Source: Pseudomonas sp. CFBP13508
Lineage (GTDB): Bacteria; Pseudomonadota; Gammaproteobacteria; Pseudomonadales; Pseudomonadaceae
DNA: 64,000 bases
NCBI RefSeq assembly: GCF_005233515.1
Contig: NZ_QFZZ01000013.1
Span: 28,145-92,144, forward strand
Direction: 5' to 3'
The notes under the pieces were generated by a model. That model ran no database searches and was not told the DNA's origin. It saw only the letters and a list, made by a program, of their open reading frames with translations. Position numbers and translations under genes: made by a program. Numbering within the stretch: the first letter of the stretch is position 1; every line of letters starts with the position of its first letter. Of the stretch, positions 1 through 8,377 are shown one piece after another.

Positions 1-1
1 G

Positions 2-73
2 GAAGCGGTCGATGTGTTGCGCTGGCTGAAGGAGTTCACCGAAGCGGCGGCGCTCAAGTCGATTCCGGCCTGA
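2..73 (+). CDS. C-terminal end of a gene cut by the window edge
   Basis: An open frame runs from the left edge to a TGA at 71-73 and encodes about 23 residues ending in KSIPA. The stretch is rich in Ala, Leu, Lys and Glu and looks helical. It lies about 70 bases before the pseudouridine synthase on the same strand. The fragment is too short to name a family, and it could also be a chance open frame. Confidence 0.5.
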   Translation, partial: EAVDVLRWLKEFTEAAALKSIPA

Positions 74-143
74 TCAAACTGCGCTAGGTGGCTTTGCCTC
101 GGTGTTGGATAATGCCGGCCCGCATTGAGGATTTCCGTTTCGT

Positions 144-1034
144 ATGTCCAGCCCCGTATTTTCCGCTGCGCACAATCAGGCCAGCACCTTGTACTTGCCG
201 CCCGGGCACTGGCTGACGGTATTCGATTGCCTCTGCGAGCACTTCAGTGCCATCGGCCGCGAACAATGGCTCGACCGCATTGCTCGGGGACGGGTGCTGG
301 ATGCGCAGGGCCAGCCAATTGCGCTGGACTTGCCGTACAAGGAAGGGCTGCGCATTCATTACTTTCGTGAGGTGCCGGACGAAAAGCCGATCCCGGTTCT
401 CGAGTCGATTCTCTATGCCGATGAGCATCTGGTGGTGGCCGACAAACCTCACTTTCTGCCAGTCACCCCGGCCGGAGAATATGTCGAACAAACCCTGCTG
501 CGCCGGCTGATCCGTCGGCTGGACAATCCGCATCTGGTGCCGCTGCACCGTATTGACCGGCACACCGCAGGGCTGGTGATCTTCTCGGCCAATCCGCAGA
601 CCCGCTCGGCCTATCAGTCATTGTTTCCGACCCGGCAGATCGACAAGCGCTACGAAGCGATTGCCCCGGCGTTGCCCGAGCTGAATTTCCCTCTGGTGCA
701 CAAGAGCCGCCTGGTGGATGGCGAGCCGTTTTTCCGCATGCAAGAAGGGCCTGGCACCAGCAATACCGAAACGGCGGTCGAGGTGCGTGAGAAAAATGGT
801 GATCTGTGGCGCTATGGCCTGTATCCCGTGACCGGCAAAAAGCATCAGTTGCGGGTGCACATGACGTCGCTGGGAGCGAGTATTTGCAACGATCCGTTTT
901 ATCCGACTGTGTTGAAAGATGTCGAGGACGATTACGCCAACCCGTTGAAGCTGCTTGCGCAAGGCCTGCGCTTCATTGACCCGGTGACCGGGGAATTACG
1001 GGAGTTCGAGAGTCGAATCACCTTGCAGTGGTAA
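144..1034 (+). CDS. RluA-family pseudouridine synthase
   Basis: The protein has 296 residues, a usual length for this family, and isomerises specific uridines in RNA (23S rRNA or tRNA). The catalytic motif HRIDRHTAG lies at residues 135-143, with Asp138 as the expected nucleophile. The nearby KPHFLPV segment (about 101-107) and the later GKKHQLRVH segment are also typical of RluA enzymes. The N-terminal 90 residues probably form a small S4-like or accessory domain. The ATG at 144 gives the family-like N-terminus. A strong hairpin terminator follows the stop. The exact target uridine cannot be read from the sequence. Confidence 0.9.
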   Translation: MSSPVFSAAHNQASTLYLPPGHWLTVFDCLCEHFSAIGREQWLDRIARGRVLDAQGQPIALDLPYKEGLRIHYFREVPDEKPIPVLESILYADEHLVVADKPHFLPVTPAGEYVEQTLLRRLIRRLDNPHLVPLHRIDRHTAGLVIFSANPQTRSAYQSLFPTRQIDKRYEAIAPALPELNFPLVHKSRLVDGEPFFRMQEGPGTSNTETAVEVREKNGDLWRYGLYPVTGKKHQLRVHMTSLGASICNDPFYPTVLKDVEDDYANPLKLLAQGLRFIDPVTGELREFESRITLQW

Positions 1035-1063
1035 TGCTGAAGCTGCTTTCCGAGCGCCCATGA

Positions 1064-1092
1064 AAAAGCCCGCATGACAATGCGGGCTTTTC
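1064..1092. terminator. bidirectional Rho-independent terminator
   Basis: The stem AAAAGCCCGCAT pairs with ATGCGGGCTTTT across a GACA loop, with A-runs and T-runs on both sides. It lies between the convergent pseudouridine synthase gene and the small lipoprotein gene and can end transcription from either side. Confidence 0.85.
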
Positions 1093-1116
1093 TGTATCCG
1101 GTAACGACGCGGAGCC

Positions 1117-1338
1117 TTACAGCTCTTTAACGGTACGAACCTGATCCTTGTTGATGCGGGTCTCTTTGCCGTCCAGCTGCTGGAACTCGTAGAAGCCCGA
1201 ATCATCATCGTATTTCGGGGTGTCGACGGCCTGGATTTCGCGACCGTCATTCAAGGTAATCACTGTCGGCGAGGAGCAACCGGCGAGGGTTGCCAGGCCC
1301 AGTGCGAGCATGAAAGTGGCGAGGGTCCGTTGGGTCAT
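1117..1338 (-). CDS. YgdI/YgdR-family small lipoprotein
   Basis: This is a 73-residue protein with a lipoprotein signal peptide: a charged start MTQR, a hydrophobic core, then the lipobox LAGC, so Cys21 would be the lipidated residue. The mature part (PTVITLNDGREIQAVDTPKYD onwards) has the short SH3-like beta fold of the DUF903 YgdI/YgdR family, which is anchored to the outer or inner membrane. The function of the family is not established. It lies just downstream of mobA on the same strand, as in other pseudomonads from memory, but about 80 bases separate them. Confidence 0.85.
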   Translation of the reverse strand: MTQRTLATFMLALGLATLAGCSSPTVITLNDGREIQAVDTPKYDDDSGFYEFQQLDGKETRINKDQVRTVKEL

Positions 1339-1413
1339 GAGTGTGTCTCCGAATGGGAAATCTTCTGGTTACTGAGCTTGAGACGTAAACAAGGCGTGAG
1401 AGTTCCTTGCATG

Positions 1414-1428
1414 GTGTCAGTCTGACAC
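1414..1428. repeat. short inverted repeat GTGTCA-N3-TGACAC
   Basis: A perfect 6-base inverted repeat with a 3-base centre overlaps the end of mobA, upstream of the small lipoprotein gene. It shares the TGTCA-N3-TGACA core with the longer inverted repeat at 8249-8267. It could be a regulator site or coincidence. Confidence 0.35.
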
Positions 1429-2019
1429 AGTGTTGTGCAGATGTAACAATTGCGGGGTGTTGAGGTTGGCCAGCCGCGGATCGTTTTCGGGGCACTGCAA
1501 CGCGACGGCGCCGAGGCTGCGCATTACCCGCCCCGGGCTACGTTCGCCAGCATTCCATGCCGCTTCGAACGCTGGCAACAGCGCCACCGGAATCACGCAC
1601 AGCAGCGGTTCCCAATGTTCGCCATGGCGCAGCATTAAAGGTTTTTCACGTTGCTGATCGGCAGTCACCAGCATCTCCTTCAGCAGCGCCTCGTCGATTC
1701 GCGGCACATCGCAGGGCAACACCAGCAAATGCGAATGCCGTGCAGCCTTCAGCCCTGCCCGAATCCCGGCCAACGGCCCGGGGAAATCGCCTTCATCATC
1801 CATCACCAACTGATCGGCAAATCCGGCATAACGCTCGCGATTGCGGTTGCACGAGATGATCAGATCGTCGGTCAACGAACGCACCTTGCGCTGCAAATGC
1901 GCGATCAAAGGCTCGCCCAGCCACTCGATAAGCCCCTTGTCCTGACCGCCCATGCGCTGGCCGCGTCCACCCGCCAGAAGCAGGACGGAGCAGGGCGGCA
2001 ATTGACTGTTCGACGGCAT
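1417..2019 (-). CDS. mobA: molybdenum cofactor guanylyltransferase MobA
   Basis: The protein has 200 residues and joins GMP from GTP to molybdopterin to make the guanine-dinucleotide form of the molybdenum cofactor in the cytoplasm. The nucleotide-binding signature LLAGGRGQRMGGQDKGL is at residues 14-30. The segments VMDDEGDFPGPLAGI (about 91-105) and LPCDVPRI are the usual metal and substrate contacts. The gene is divergent from moaB-moeA across about 80 bases, so all three cofactor genes share one control region. Length and motifs are complete. Confidence 0.95.
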   Translation of the reverse strand: MPSNSQLPPCSVLLLAGGRGQRMGGQDKGLIEWLGEPLIAHLQRKVRSLTDDLIISCNRNRERYAGFADQLVMDDEGDFPGPLAGIRAGLKAARHSHLLVLPCDVPRIDEALLKEMLVTADQQREKPLMLRHGEHWEPLLCVIPVALLPAFEAAWNAGERSPGRVMRSLGAVALQCPENDPRLANLNTPQLLHLHNTVSD

Positions 2020-2100
2020 GATGACTCTCCAGAGGGGCGGCGGAAAAATGAGCCGCTGTGATATAACACCGGGCTGTTTCCCCTACAACTGGAAGAGCCT

Positions 2101-2640
2101 ATGAAAGCCAAGGCTGATGTACCTTTCGTGCCGCTCAATATTGCGGTGCTGACTGTCAGCGACACCCGAACCCTGGAAACCGATACCTCCGGCCAGGTCT
2201 TCGTTGATCGCTTGATCGCGGCCGGCCACGCGCTGGCCGAGCGGGTTTTGCTTAAAGATGATCTCTACAAAATTCGCGCGCAAGTCGCCAACTGGATTGC
2301 CGACGATGTGGTTCAGGTTGTGTTGATCACCGGCGGCACCGGCTTCACCGGGCGTGACAGCACGCCGGAAGCGGTGGCATGCCTGCTCGACAAACAGGTC
2401 GACGGATTTGGCGAACTGTTCCGCCAGATCTCCTTGGCCGATATCGGCACTTCGACCGTGCAGTCCCGGGCCTTGGCGGGTCTGGCCAACGGCACGCTGG
2501 TGTGCTGCCTGCCGGGTTCGACCAATGCGGTTCGCACCGGCTGGGATGGCATCCTCGCTGAACAACTGGATGCCCGTCATCGTCCGTGCAATTTCGTCAC
2601 CCACCTGAAGCAGGCGGCGCCTTGTGAAACCCGTGGGTAA
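2101..2640 (+). CDS. moaB: molybdenum cofactor biosynthesis protein MoaB
   Basis: This is a 179-residue MoaB/Mog-family protein, whose members adenylylate molybdopterin before molybdate insertion. The MoCF-binding motif ITGGTGFTGRDSTPEA lies at about residues 77-92, and LPGSTNAV near residue 140 is the second conserved loop. The ATG at 2101 sits 5-8 bases after GGAAGAG. The 3' end overlaps the start of moeA by 17 bases, so the two are probably translated from one message. MoaB and Mog differ subtly; MoaB fits the start VPFVPLNIAVLTVSDTR. Confidence 0.93.
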   Translation: MKAKADVPFVPLNIAVLTVSDTRTLETDTSGQVFVDRLIAAGHALAERVLLKDDLYKIRAQVANWIADDVVQVVLITGGTGFTGRDSTPEAVACLLDKQVDGFGELFRQISLADIGTSTVQSRALAGLANGTLVCCLPGSTNAVRTGWDGILAEQLDARHRPCNFVTHLKQAAPCETRG

Positions 2641-3850
2641 GCCGGGCAAGACTGGCAGTTTGCTGCCCGTCGAAACGGCGCTCGAGCGTTTGCTGGCAAT
2701 GGCCGATGCGTCGCGCATTGTCGAGCGCGAATATTTACCGCTGTCTCAACTCGAAGGGCGGGTGCTGGCGGAAGATCTGATTTCGACGCTGGATCTGCCG
2801 CCTTGGCCGAACAGCGCCATGGACGGCTACGCGTTGAACCTGGCGGATTGGCAGGGCGAGCCGCTGCCAGTCAGCCAAAAAGTTTTTGCCGGGCAGTCTC
2901 CGCAACCGTTGGAGCCTGGTAGCTGCGCACGCATCTTTACCGGGGCACCGCTGCCGCCGGGCGCCGACTGTGTCGAGATGCAGGAAAACGCTGAAGTCCA
3001 GGCCGACGGCCGAGTGCGCTTCCTCGAGCCTTTGAAAGCCGGGCAGAACATTCGTCCGCAGGGCCAGGAAACCACGGTCGGTGAATTGGTGCTGCAAGCT
3101 GGCACCCGGCTCGGACCGATTGAGCAGGGCTTGGCTGCTTCGCTTGGCTGTGCCGGCGTCAACGTCGTGCGCAAGCCGCGGGTGGCGGTTCTGTCCACTG
3201 GAGACGAACTGGTTGAACCCGGTCAGGCATTGGGTCCGGGCCAGATCTATAACAGCAACCGCGTGCTTTTGTGCAGCTGGCTGCAGCGTCTGGGTTGTGA
3301 AGTGATTGATGGCGGAATTCTCCCGGACGATCTGGCCACCACGCGGGCGCGGTTGGGGGAGCTACAAAATGTCGATCTGATTCTGTCTACCGGCGGTGTC
3401 TCGGTCGGTGAGGCGGATTTCCTCGGCATTGCCCTGCGTGAAGAAGGCGAGTTGGCCTTGTGGAAGCTGGCCATCAAGCCTGGCAAACCGTTGACTTTCG
3501 GCCATTTCCGCAACGTGCCGGTGATTGGCCTGCCCGGCAATCCCGCCTCGACGCTGGTGACGTTTGCCTTGCTGACACGCCCTTATCTATTGCGACGCCT
3601 CGGGGCGCAGGACGTCGAGCCGCTGAAGTTTGCAGTGCCCGCAGGCTTTGTCTGGCCGGTGGCCGGCAATCGTCGCGAATACCTGCGCGGGCGTCTGGAG
3701 CAGGGGCGAGCAATCATTTATCGCAACCAGAGCTCGGGTGTGCTGCGCAGCGCGGCGTGGGCCGACGGGTTGGTGGAAGTCCGAGAGGGCCGCACGCTGC
3801 ACGAGGGTGATGAAGTGAGCTTCATTCCGCTCAGTGACCTGCTGGGCTGA
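2624..3850 (+). CDS. moeA: molybdopterin molybdenumtransferase MoeA
   Basis: The protein has 408 residues and inserts molybdate into adenylylated molybdopterin. Landmarks are DLPPWPNSAMDGYA (about 58-71), STGDELVEPG (about 190), the central MoCF-binding STGGVSVGEADF (about 257) and LPGNPAST (about 303). The GTG start at 2624 lies inside moaB, which is consistent with coupled translation; a later ATG would remove conserved N-terminal residues. A smaller C-terminal domain closes the protein. Pseudomonads often have two moeA genes, so the paralogue number is left open. Confidence 0.94.
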   Translation: MKPVGKPGKTGSLLPVETALERLLAMADASRIVEREYLPLSQLEGRVLAEDLISTLDLPPWPNSAMDGYALNLADWQGEPLPVSQKVFAGQSPQPLEPGSCARIFTGAPLPPGADCVEMQENAEVQADGRVRFLEPLKAGQNIRPQGQETTVGELVLQAGTRLGPIEQGLAASLGCAGVNVVRKPRVAVLSTGDELVEPGQALGPGQIYNSNRVLLCSWLQRLGCEVIDGGILPDDLATTRARLGELQNVDLILSTGGVSVGEADFLGIALREEGELALWKLAIKPGKPLTFGHFRNVPVIGLPGNPASTLVTFALLTRPYLLRRLGAQDVEPLKFAVPAGFVWPVAGNRREYLRGRLEQGRAIIYRNQSSGVLRSAAWADGLVEVREGRTLHEGDEVSFIPLSDLLG

Positions 3851-3909
3851 CCGTTCTTGCCCAAGCACGCGTCGGCTGATGTGCGCGGCGCGTGCGACAA
3901 GTGATTCGG

Positions 3910-4104
3910 TCAGTTGCTGATCAGGGTCACCAACTGGTCGAATCGGCTGTTGGCCACCCATCCCAGCAGTCCCAGGATGACAGCGGTCGCACCCGCCGAA
4001 TACGCCAGACGGTGTTTGATCGTGCGGACGTCATTGAGCACTTCGTCCATGTCGCGGCGCATGTATTTGAAGTGGGTTTCCAGCTCGCTGACACGGGGTT
4101 CCAT
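3910..4104 (-). CDS. small membrane protein with a predicted coiled coil
   Basis: This is a 64-residue protein of unknown role. Residues 1-40 (MEPRVSELETHFKYMRRDMD and the following stretch) are charged and helical with heptad-like spacing. They are followed by one membrane segment (AGATAVILGLLGWVA) and a short tail. I chose the ATG at 4104 because GGAGAG lies 8 bases before it. The open frame extends upstream to 4278, but that part is low-complexity and has no ribosome site. Similar proteins are common in Pseudomonas as conserved hypotheticals. Confidence 0.7.
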   Translation of the reverse strand: MEPRVSELETHFKYMRRDMDEVLNDVRTIKHRLAYSAGATAVILGLLGWVANSRFDQLVTLISN

Positions 4105-4539
4105 ATCAAACTCTCCAGTGGGCTTGGTGCTGTTACAGAAGTCTGGTTTCTTGCTGGCACGGCTTTCGGCGAGAGCGGCGACCGGGCTCACCGGTGCCTT
4201 GGTTTCATGGTTGTGCATGGAAGTACTCGCTGATCGTAACGATTGCACGCCTGCTGGTTTTTCCGTTGCGCGATTCATGAAAATAAATCGGGGGGTATCC
4301 GTACATTACCGGCACATCCTTGTGTTATTGGGTTGAAGGTTAAAGGTTGATGCTGCCAGCACACGGTGACCCATGGGGTGGGCGGGGTCAATTGAGCCGA
4401 TTCCTCTTGTTTCGTAAGAAAAAATACCGCCGTGTAGGACGCCAGCTGCTGGATGAGCAATTAATTGCCAGCTCCGTGGCTTTTTTAAGGCGCACAGTGG
4501 TCAAGATGTTTCAATCGATTCAATTCTTGGAGTGACGTT
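4105..4539. other. 435-base intergenic region before the lipid kinase
   Basis: I see no convincing gene here. The region is A/T-richer than its flanks and contains the perfect palindrome GCAATTAATTGC (4457-4468), followed by GCCAGCTCCGTGGC and a T-run (4466-4484) that could form a weak terminator. A short 62-codon frame on the plus strand has no ribosome site. The region probably holds promoters for the genes on both sides. Confidence 0.5.
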
Positions 4540-5457
4540 ATGAGTGAACGCCGGGCACTGCTGATCTTGCATGGCAAACAGGCACTCAACGAGGATGTCC
4601 GCGCTGCCGTCGAAGCCAAGCGCGAGCAAGGCTGGGAGCTGGCCGTGCGAGTGACCTGGGAGGCCGGCGACGCCCAGCGTCTGGTAGAAGAAGCGCTGGC
4701 AGCGGGCTACACGAAAATCATCGCTGGCGGCGGCGATGGCACCTTGCGCGATATCGCCGAAGCGCTGGCTCAACACCCGAAGAAAGCCAGCCTCGTTTTG
4801 CTCCCGCTGGGGACCGCCAACGATTTTTCCCGCGCCGCCGGTATTTCCCTGGAGCCTGCCGAAGCCCTTGAGCTACTGGATGTTCACCCCTCGGATATCG
4901 ATTTGGGCGAGGTGGGCGGGCAGATTTTCCTGAACATGGCGACCGGCGGATTCGGCAGTCAGGTTACCGCCAATACTTCAGAAGACCTGAAAAAGGTCTT
5001 GGGCGGCGCTGCGTATCTGTTCACCGGCCTGACCCGGTTCAGCGAGCTGCATGCCGCTTACGGCGAGTTGCAGGGGCCGGACTTTCATTGGCAGGGCGAG
5101 CTGCTGGCGCTGGGCATCGGTAATGGGCGGCAGGCGGGTGGCGGCCATGTGCTTTGCCCCGAGGCGCGAGTCGACGATGGTTTGCTGGATATCAGCATCC
5201 TCCCGGCACCGCAGGAGCTGGTCGGCACGCTGAAGAATCTGCTGAGCGAGGGCTTCGGCCTCGACAATATGTTCGTGCGGGCGCGATTGCCGTGGGTCGA
5301 GATCAAGGTCGCCGAAGGGCTCAGCATCAATCTCGACGGCGAGCCGCTGGAGGGCGACAGTCTGCGATTTGTTGCGAAACCTGCGGCGTTGCAGGTCCAC
5401 TTGCCAAAGGACTCGCCATTACTGGGCCAACAACCGTCGATCAGTCATCCAGGCTGA
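4540..5457 (+). CDS. yegS: YegS-type lipid kinase
   Basis: The 305-residue protein belongs to the diacylglycerol/sphingosine kinase family. It phosphorylates membrane lipids such as phosphatidylglycerol in YegS of E. coli. The ATP-binding motif GGGDGT is at residues 63-68, followed by LPLGTANDFSRAAGI (about 88-102), the hallmark of the catalytic domain. The C-terminal beta domain carries INLDGEPL. The length matches YegS (about 300). The 3' end overlaps the convergent response regulator by 17 bases. The physiological substrate is not certain. Confidence 0.9.
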   Translation: MSERRALLILHGKQALNEDVRAAVEAKREQGWELAVRVTWEAGDAQRLVEEALAAGYTKIIAGGGDGTLRDIAEALAQHPKKASLVLLPLGTANDFSRAAGISLEPAEALELLDVHPSDIDLGEVGGQIFLNMATGGFGSQVTANTSEDLKKVLGGAAYLFTGLTRFSELHAAYGELQGPDFHWQGELLALGIGNGRQAGGGHVLCPEARVDDGLLDISILPAPQELVGTLKNLLSEGFGLDNMFVRARLPWVEIKVAEGLSINLDGEPLEGDSLRFVAKPAALQVHLPKDSPLLGQQPSISHPG

Positions 5458-6100
5458 TGATCTGCTCACGCACGGCGAACAGCACCAGACCCGCCACGTC
5501 GTAGATTTGCAGGCGCTTCATGATCTGCGCACGGTGGGTTTCGACGGTCTTGACGCTCAAGCCCAGACCGTTGGCGATTTCCCGGGTCGATTTGCCGCGC
5601 ACGATCAGCCGCAGGATTTCCAGCTGGCGCGCGGTCAGATTGTGTGAATCGGCGATGTCGGGCTGGCTTTTCTGGTTTCGGGTCAGTGCCTGATTGATCA
5701 CCGTATGAGCGATGGCCGGGCTGAGGTAGCGTTCGTTGTTGCGCAGTGCTTCCAGCGCGTGCTCGAGCTCGGTGGCCGTGGTGTCCTTGAGCAGATAGCC
5801 GTGGGCGCCGGACTCCAGCGCCTGCATGATCAGCGCCGGATCGGTGTGCATCGACAGGATCAGCACTTTGCTCTGCGGGCGCACGCGCTTGAGGCGTTGC
5901 AGCGCTTCCAGGCCACCGGTTTCCCTCATCGAGATGTCCAGCAATACGATGTCCGGGCTCAGGTGCTCGACCATTTCGAGCAATTGCGAACCATCACTGG
6001 CTTCGCCGATTACCGCGTAACCGGGAATATCCAGTACCAGAGCGCGCACGCCGGCTCTGATCAGCGAGTGGTCATCCACCAGAAGTAAGTTACAAGTCAA
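5441..6100 (-). CDS. NarL/FixJ-type response regulator
   Basis: The protein has 219 residues. An N-terminal receiver domain (1-120) has phospho-acceptor Asp55 in VLLDISMRE, acidic pair Asp9-Asp10 and Lys near 104 (LLKD). A LuxR-type helix-turn-helix (about 150-215) carries LTARQLEILRLIVRGKSTRE. It is a DNA-binding regulator paired with the histidine kinase encoded just upstream, whose stop overlaps this start by 4 bases. The regulated genes cannot be inferred from this neighbourhood. Confidence 0.92.
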   Translation of the reverse strand: MTCNLLLVDDHSLIRAGVRALVLDIPGYAVIGEASDGSQLLEMVEHLSPDIVLLDISMRETGGLEALQRLKRVRPQSKVLILSMHTDPALIMQALESGAHGYLLKDTTATELEHALEALRNNERYLSPAIAHTVINQALTRNQKSQPDIADSHNLTARQLEILRLIVRGKSTREIANGLGLSVKTVETHRAQIMKRLQIYDVAGLVLFAVREQIISLDD

Positions 6101-6990
6101 CGCATAACCTTATTCGTACTGGCCCTTTCGAGCGCTCGCGGCGCCCAGGGGAAAAGTGCTTCGATTCTTGTGCCTTTGCCCGGCTCGCTGGTAACGCTCA
6201 ATGTACCGCCCAACTGTTCGACGCGCTCGGCCATCCCGGCCATGCCGCGTTGGCCTTCTCTGGCCGGATCGCTAGCAGGCGCGAAACCGAGACCGTCATC
6301 GCTGATCAACAAAGTCAGACCTTGCGGCAGACGCTGTACCCGAATCAACAGGTTTTTCGCCTGTGCGTGGCGCAGGATGTTGGTCACGGCTTCCTGGGCG
6401 ATGCGAAACGCGGCGACGGCCATTTCCTCGGGGATTCCGTTGAGCCGCTGCTGGCAATCGAGACTCCAGTTGACCGGCGTGTTGGCCAACGTCTTGAGCA
6501 AGTGCGCACGCAGGCTGGCTTCGAGTCCCAGGCTGGTCAATTGCCGTGGATTGAGAATCGCCGAGACATCACGCACCTTGGTCAGGGTTTCATCCAGGGT
6601 GTCGCAGAGCACCGCGCATTGCTCCTGGAGTTCTGCCGGCAGGCGGCGCTTGAGCCAGTCACTTTGCAGTTTGGCGGCGGTAAGCAACTGGCCGATATCG
6701 TCGTGCAGTTCACGGCTGAGGCGATGGCGCTCGTTCTCCTGGACTTGCAACAGTCGATCAGCCAGCTCTTGTGGCTGAAACTTGATCGATTTGCGCGACA
6801 AGCGATATTGCACCCAGACGCACGCGGTGGCGGCGATGTCGAGTGCCAGCAACCCCAAGGGAATGCGCGCGGAAACAACATACGCCAGCAGACTGCCCAG
6901 GGTCGCCAGAACACACAGAACCAGTGTGAAGCGCCGGGCGTTTTCCCGCGAGGGTGGCCATGTGATGAGTGACTTGAGACTGGCGTACAT
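6097..6990 (-). CDS. NarX-type sensor histidine kinase without a sensing domain
   Basis: Two membrane segments near the N-terminus are followed directly by a HisKA_3 dimerisation domain, with the phospho-acceptor His in LSRELHDDIGQ (residue 96), and by an HATPase domain with NILRHA and SDDGLGF. There is almost no periplasmic loop, so the signal is probably sensed in the membrane or through a partner. I prefer the ATG at 6990 over a TTG at 7068 that would add 26 residues. The stop overlaps the response-regulator start (ATGA), so the two genes are translationally coupled. Confidence 0.87.
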   Translation of the reverse strand: MYASLKSLITWPPSRENARRFTLVLCVLATLGSLLAYVVSARIPLGLLALDIAATACVWVQYRLSRKSIKFQPQELADRLLQVQENERHRLSRELHDDIGQLLTAAKLQSDWLKRRLPAELQEQCAVLCDTLDETLTKVRDVSAILNPRQLTSLGLEASLRAHLLKTLANTPVNWSLDCQQRLNGIPEEMAVAAFRIAQEAVTNILRHAQAKNLLIRVQRLPQGLTLLISDDGLGFAPASDPAREGQRGMAGMAERVEQLGGTLSVTSEPGKGTRIEALFPWAPRALERASTNKVMR

Positions 6991-7452
6991 AACGGATGGA
7001 GCCAATGGATGTTCGCTGCGGGCAGACCGGCCGGTGGATGGCGGATCTCTGTCTGGAAATACTGTCAATTATGTTATGGATTCAAACCGTATTCGTTAAG
7101 CAATCATTGACTGGCAATAACATCGCTAATGAAACGCTGGAGTCAGTGTGCCATTAAGTGGCAAGCAATTAATCGGCGGCATAATACCACTTAACATACC
7201 GTTGGTCGCGGTTGCTATATATGTCCATTCAGTCAGGAAATACCGGAACGTGGACGCAAGTTCCATATTGGAAAAGTCTGAATTCTTGTTTTTTGAATGA
7301 CTTCCATACGTTTGGAAGTATCGCTTGCGGCACACAGGAAAACCCTGAGGGCGGCGCCTGGAAATCAGCCGTTGGTCGGGTTGATTATTTGGCCCGGACT
7401 GTCGCTGACAGGTACGAACTATTCATTTACGACAATATTGCTGCAGACAGGC
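6991..7452. other. A/T-rich intergenic stretch of about 460 bases
   Basis: The stretch lies between two minus-strand genes and is clearly poorer in G+C than its surroundings, especially at 7070-7330. It contains the hairpin CTTCCA-N6-TGGAAG (about 7302-7319). Open frames are short and lack ribosome sites. No RNA family could be recognised. It may hold promoters or be a remnant of acquired DNA. Confidence 0.5.
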
Positions 7453-7923
7453 TCAAGCCTGGCGAGCGGTAACGGACGCAGAGAGCAAAAGTTTGCTCAT
7501 CATCTTCGGCTCAAACGAGGTCTGGCCCATTTGTGCCGCAAAGGCTTCGAGCAGATCAGCCTGCTCGCGTTCATCCAGGCTTAGCTGCCCGGTCTTATGG
7601 TCGACCAGCTCAAGCTGCCAAGCCATCAGGGTGAAGCAGTCACGTAGCGCATAAAGGGCCTGTTCGTGCAGATCTACCCGGTCCTGAGTCAGATTCAGCA
7701 GGCTATAGATGTGCAGGGAGAATTCGGAGATCGCTTCCAGCGCCAACGCTTCGGCACGGCCAGCCAATTTCAGCAGAGTGCCGAGCATGCAGTCGATGGC
7801 ATCCTTGTCATTGCTGATCAGTTGCAGATGGCTCAGGCATTCTTCGGACTTGGCGAGAAGCATTTCGGCCTCGACCAGAAATTCGGGGAAGCGTTGCGCC
7901 CAGTCTTTACGGTCGATTGGCAT
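7453..7923 (-). CDS. degenerate CheA-P1/HPt-like protein
   Basis: The protein has 156 residues from the ATG at 7923, chosen because GTGGAG lies about 6 bases upstream. The longer frame to 8106 is low-quality sequence. It appears all-helical. The segment GTLLKLAGRAEALALEAI followed by SEFSLHIYSLL resembles the phosphotransfer helix of CheA P1 domains (pattern HTxKGxAxxxGxxxIxxFxHxxExLL). At the position of the phospho-accepting His there is Thr, and the Gly after Lys is Leu, so it should not accept phosphate. It is divergent from cheV, which suggests a structural or sequestering role in chemotaxis signalling. The family assignment is my reading of a weak pattern. Confidence 0.6.
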   Translation of the reverse strand: MPIDRKDWAQRFPEFLVEAEMLLAKSEECLSHLQLISNDKDAIDCMLGTLLKLAGRAEALALEAISEFSLHIYSLLNLTQDRVDLHEQALYALRDCFTLMAWQLELVDHKTGQLSLDEREQADLLEAFAAQMGQTSFEPKMMSKLLLSASVTARQA

Positions 7924-8248
7924 GTTCATCTCCACCACGTCGTGTTGGTTGACGGATGGCCGTGTGTGGCGACGATCGTGAATCGTCGGCAGATCGCGCC
8001 CGGCGGTGCAGGTGCACGGACCGAGGGGTTCCAGAGGGTGGGTTGCCACTGAATTGCGATCGCACACAATAGCCTGACTCCGTTCATGCAATGAGAATGG
8101 CGTCACAGTAATGGCTATTGGAAATGGCGAATATCAGGTTGGGCCTGATTGATCCTAGGGGAATCCCTTAGGCGCGGGAACCTAACGTGCAAACCGAGGT
8201 CGCGCCGCAATGAATCTAGCAGATGAAATCACGATTGCCAGTAAAGCA

Positions 8249-8267
8249 TGATGTCAGTGTGACATCA
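8249..8267. promoter_or_regulatory. perfect inverted repeat TGATGTCA-N3-TGACATCA
   Basis: Two 8-base arms match perfectly around GTG. The repeat lies about 40 bases upstream of the FliA-type promoter of cheV and also upstream of the divergent HPt-like gene. Dyads of this size are typical of dimeric regulators. I cannot name the protein that would bind it. Confidence 0.5.
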
Positions 8268-8308
8268 ATGGCCGTTTATGGCATTTTTAGCGGCGCGCTT
8301 TACAGCAA

Positions 8309-8335
8309 TCAAGATTAGCTGAATGCAGCCGATAA
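8309..8335 (+). promoter_or_regulatory. sigma-28 (FliA) promoter of cheV
   Basis: TCAAGATT at 8309-8316, an 11-base spacer and a perfect GCCGATAA at 8328-8335 match the flagellar sigma-factor consensus TAAAGTTT-N11-GCCGATAA, with 6 of 8 and 8 of 8 bases. It lies 42 bases before the cheV start, which places cheV in the flagellar/chemotaxis regulon. Confidence 0.8.
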
Positions 8336-8377
8336 ACCCCCATAGTGAATTCATCAGAACAAGCCCAGGAGTCATTG

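Larger units (their letters stand above)
7924..8377. other. divergent control region between the HPt-like gene and cheV
   Basis: About 450 bases contain no convincing gene. The region holds the FliA-type promoter at 8309-8335 and the perfect inverted repeat at 8249-8267; the remainder shows no recognisable RNA or mobile element. Confidence 0.6.

Noticed and set aside
4347..4535. 62-codon frame before the lipid kinase gene
   Set aside because: It has a weak start, no ribosome site and an arginine-rich composition without pattern.
7212..7472. 86-codon plus-strand frame in the A/T-rich gap
   Set aside because: It has no ribosome site, shows no recognisable domain and overlaps the 3' end of the HPt-like gene.
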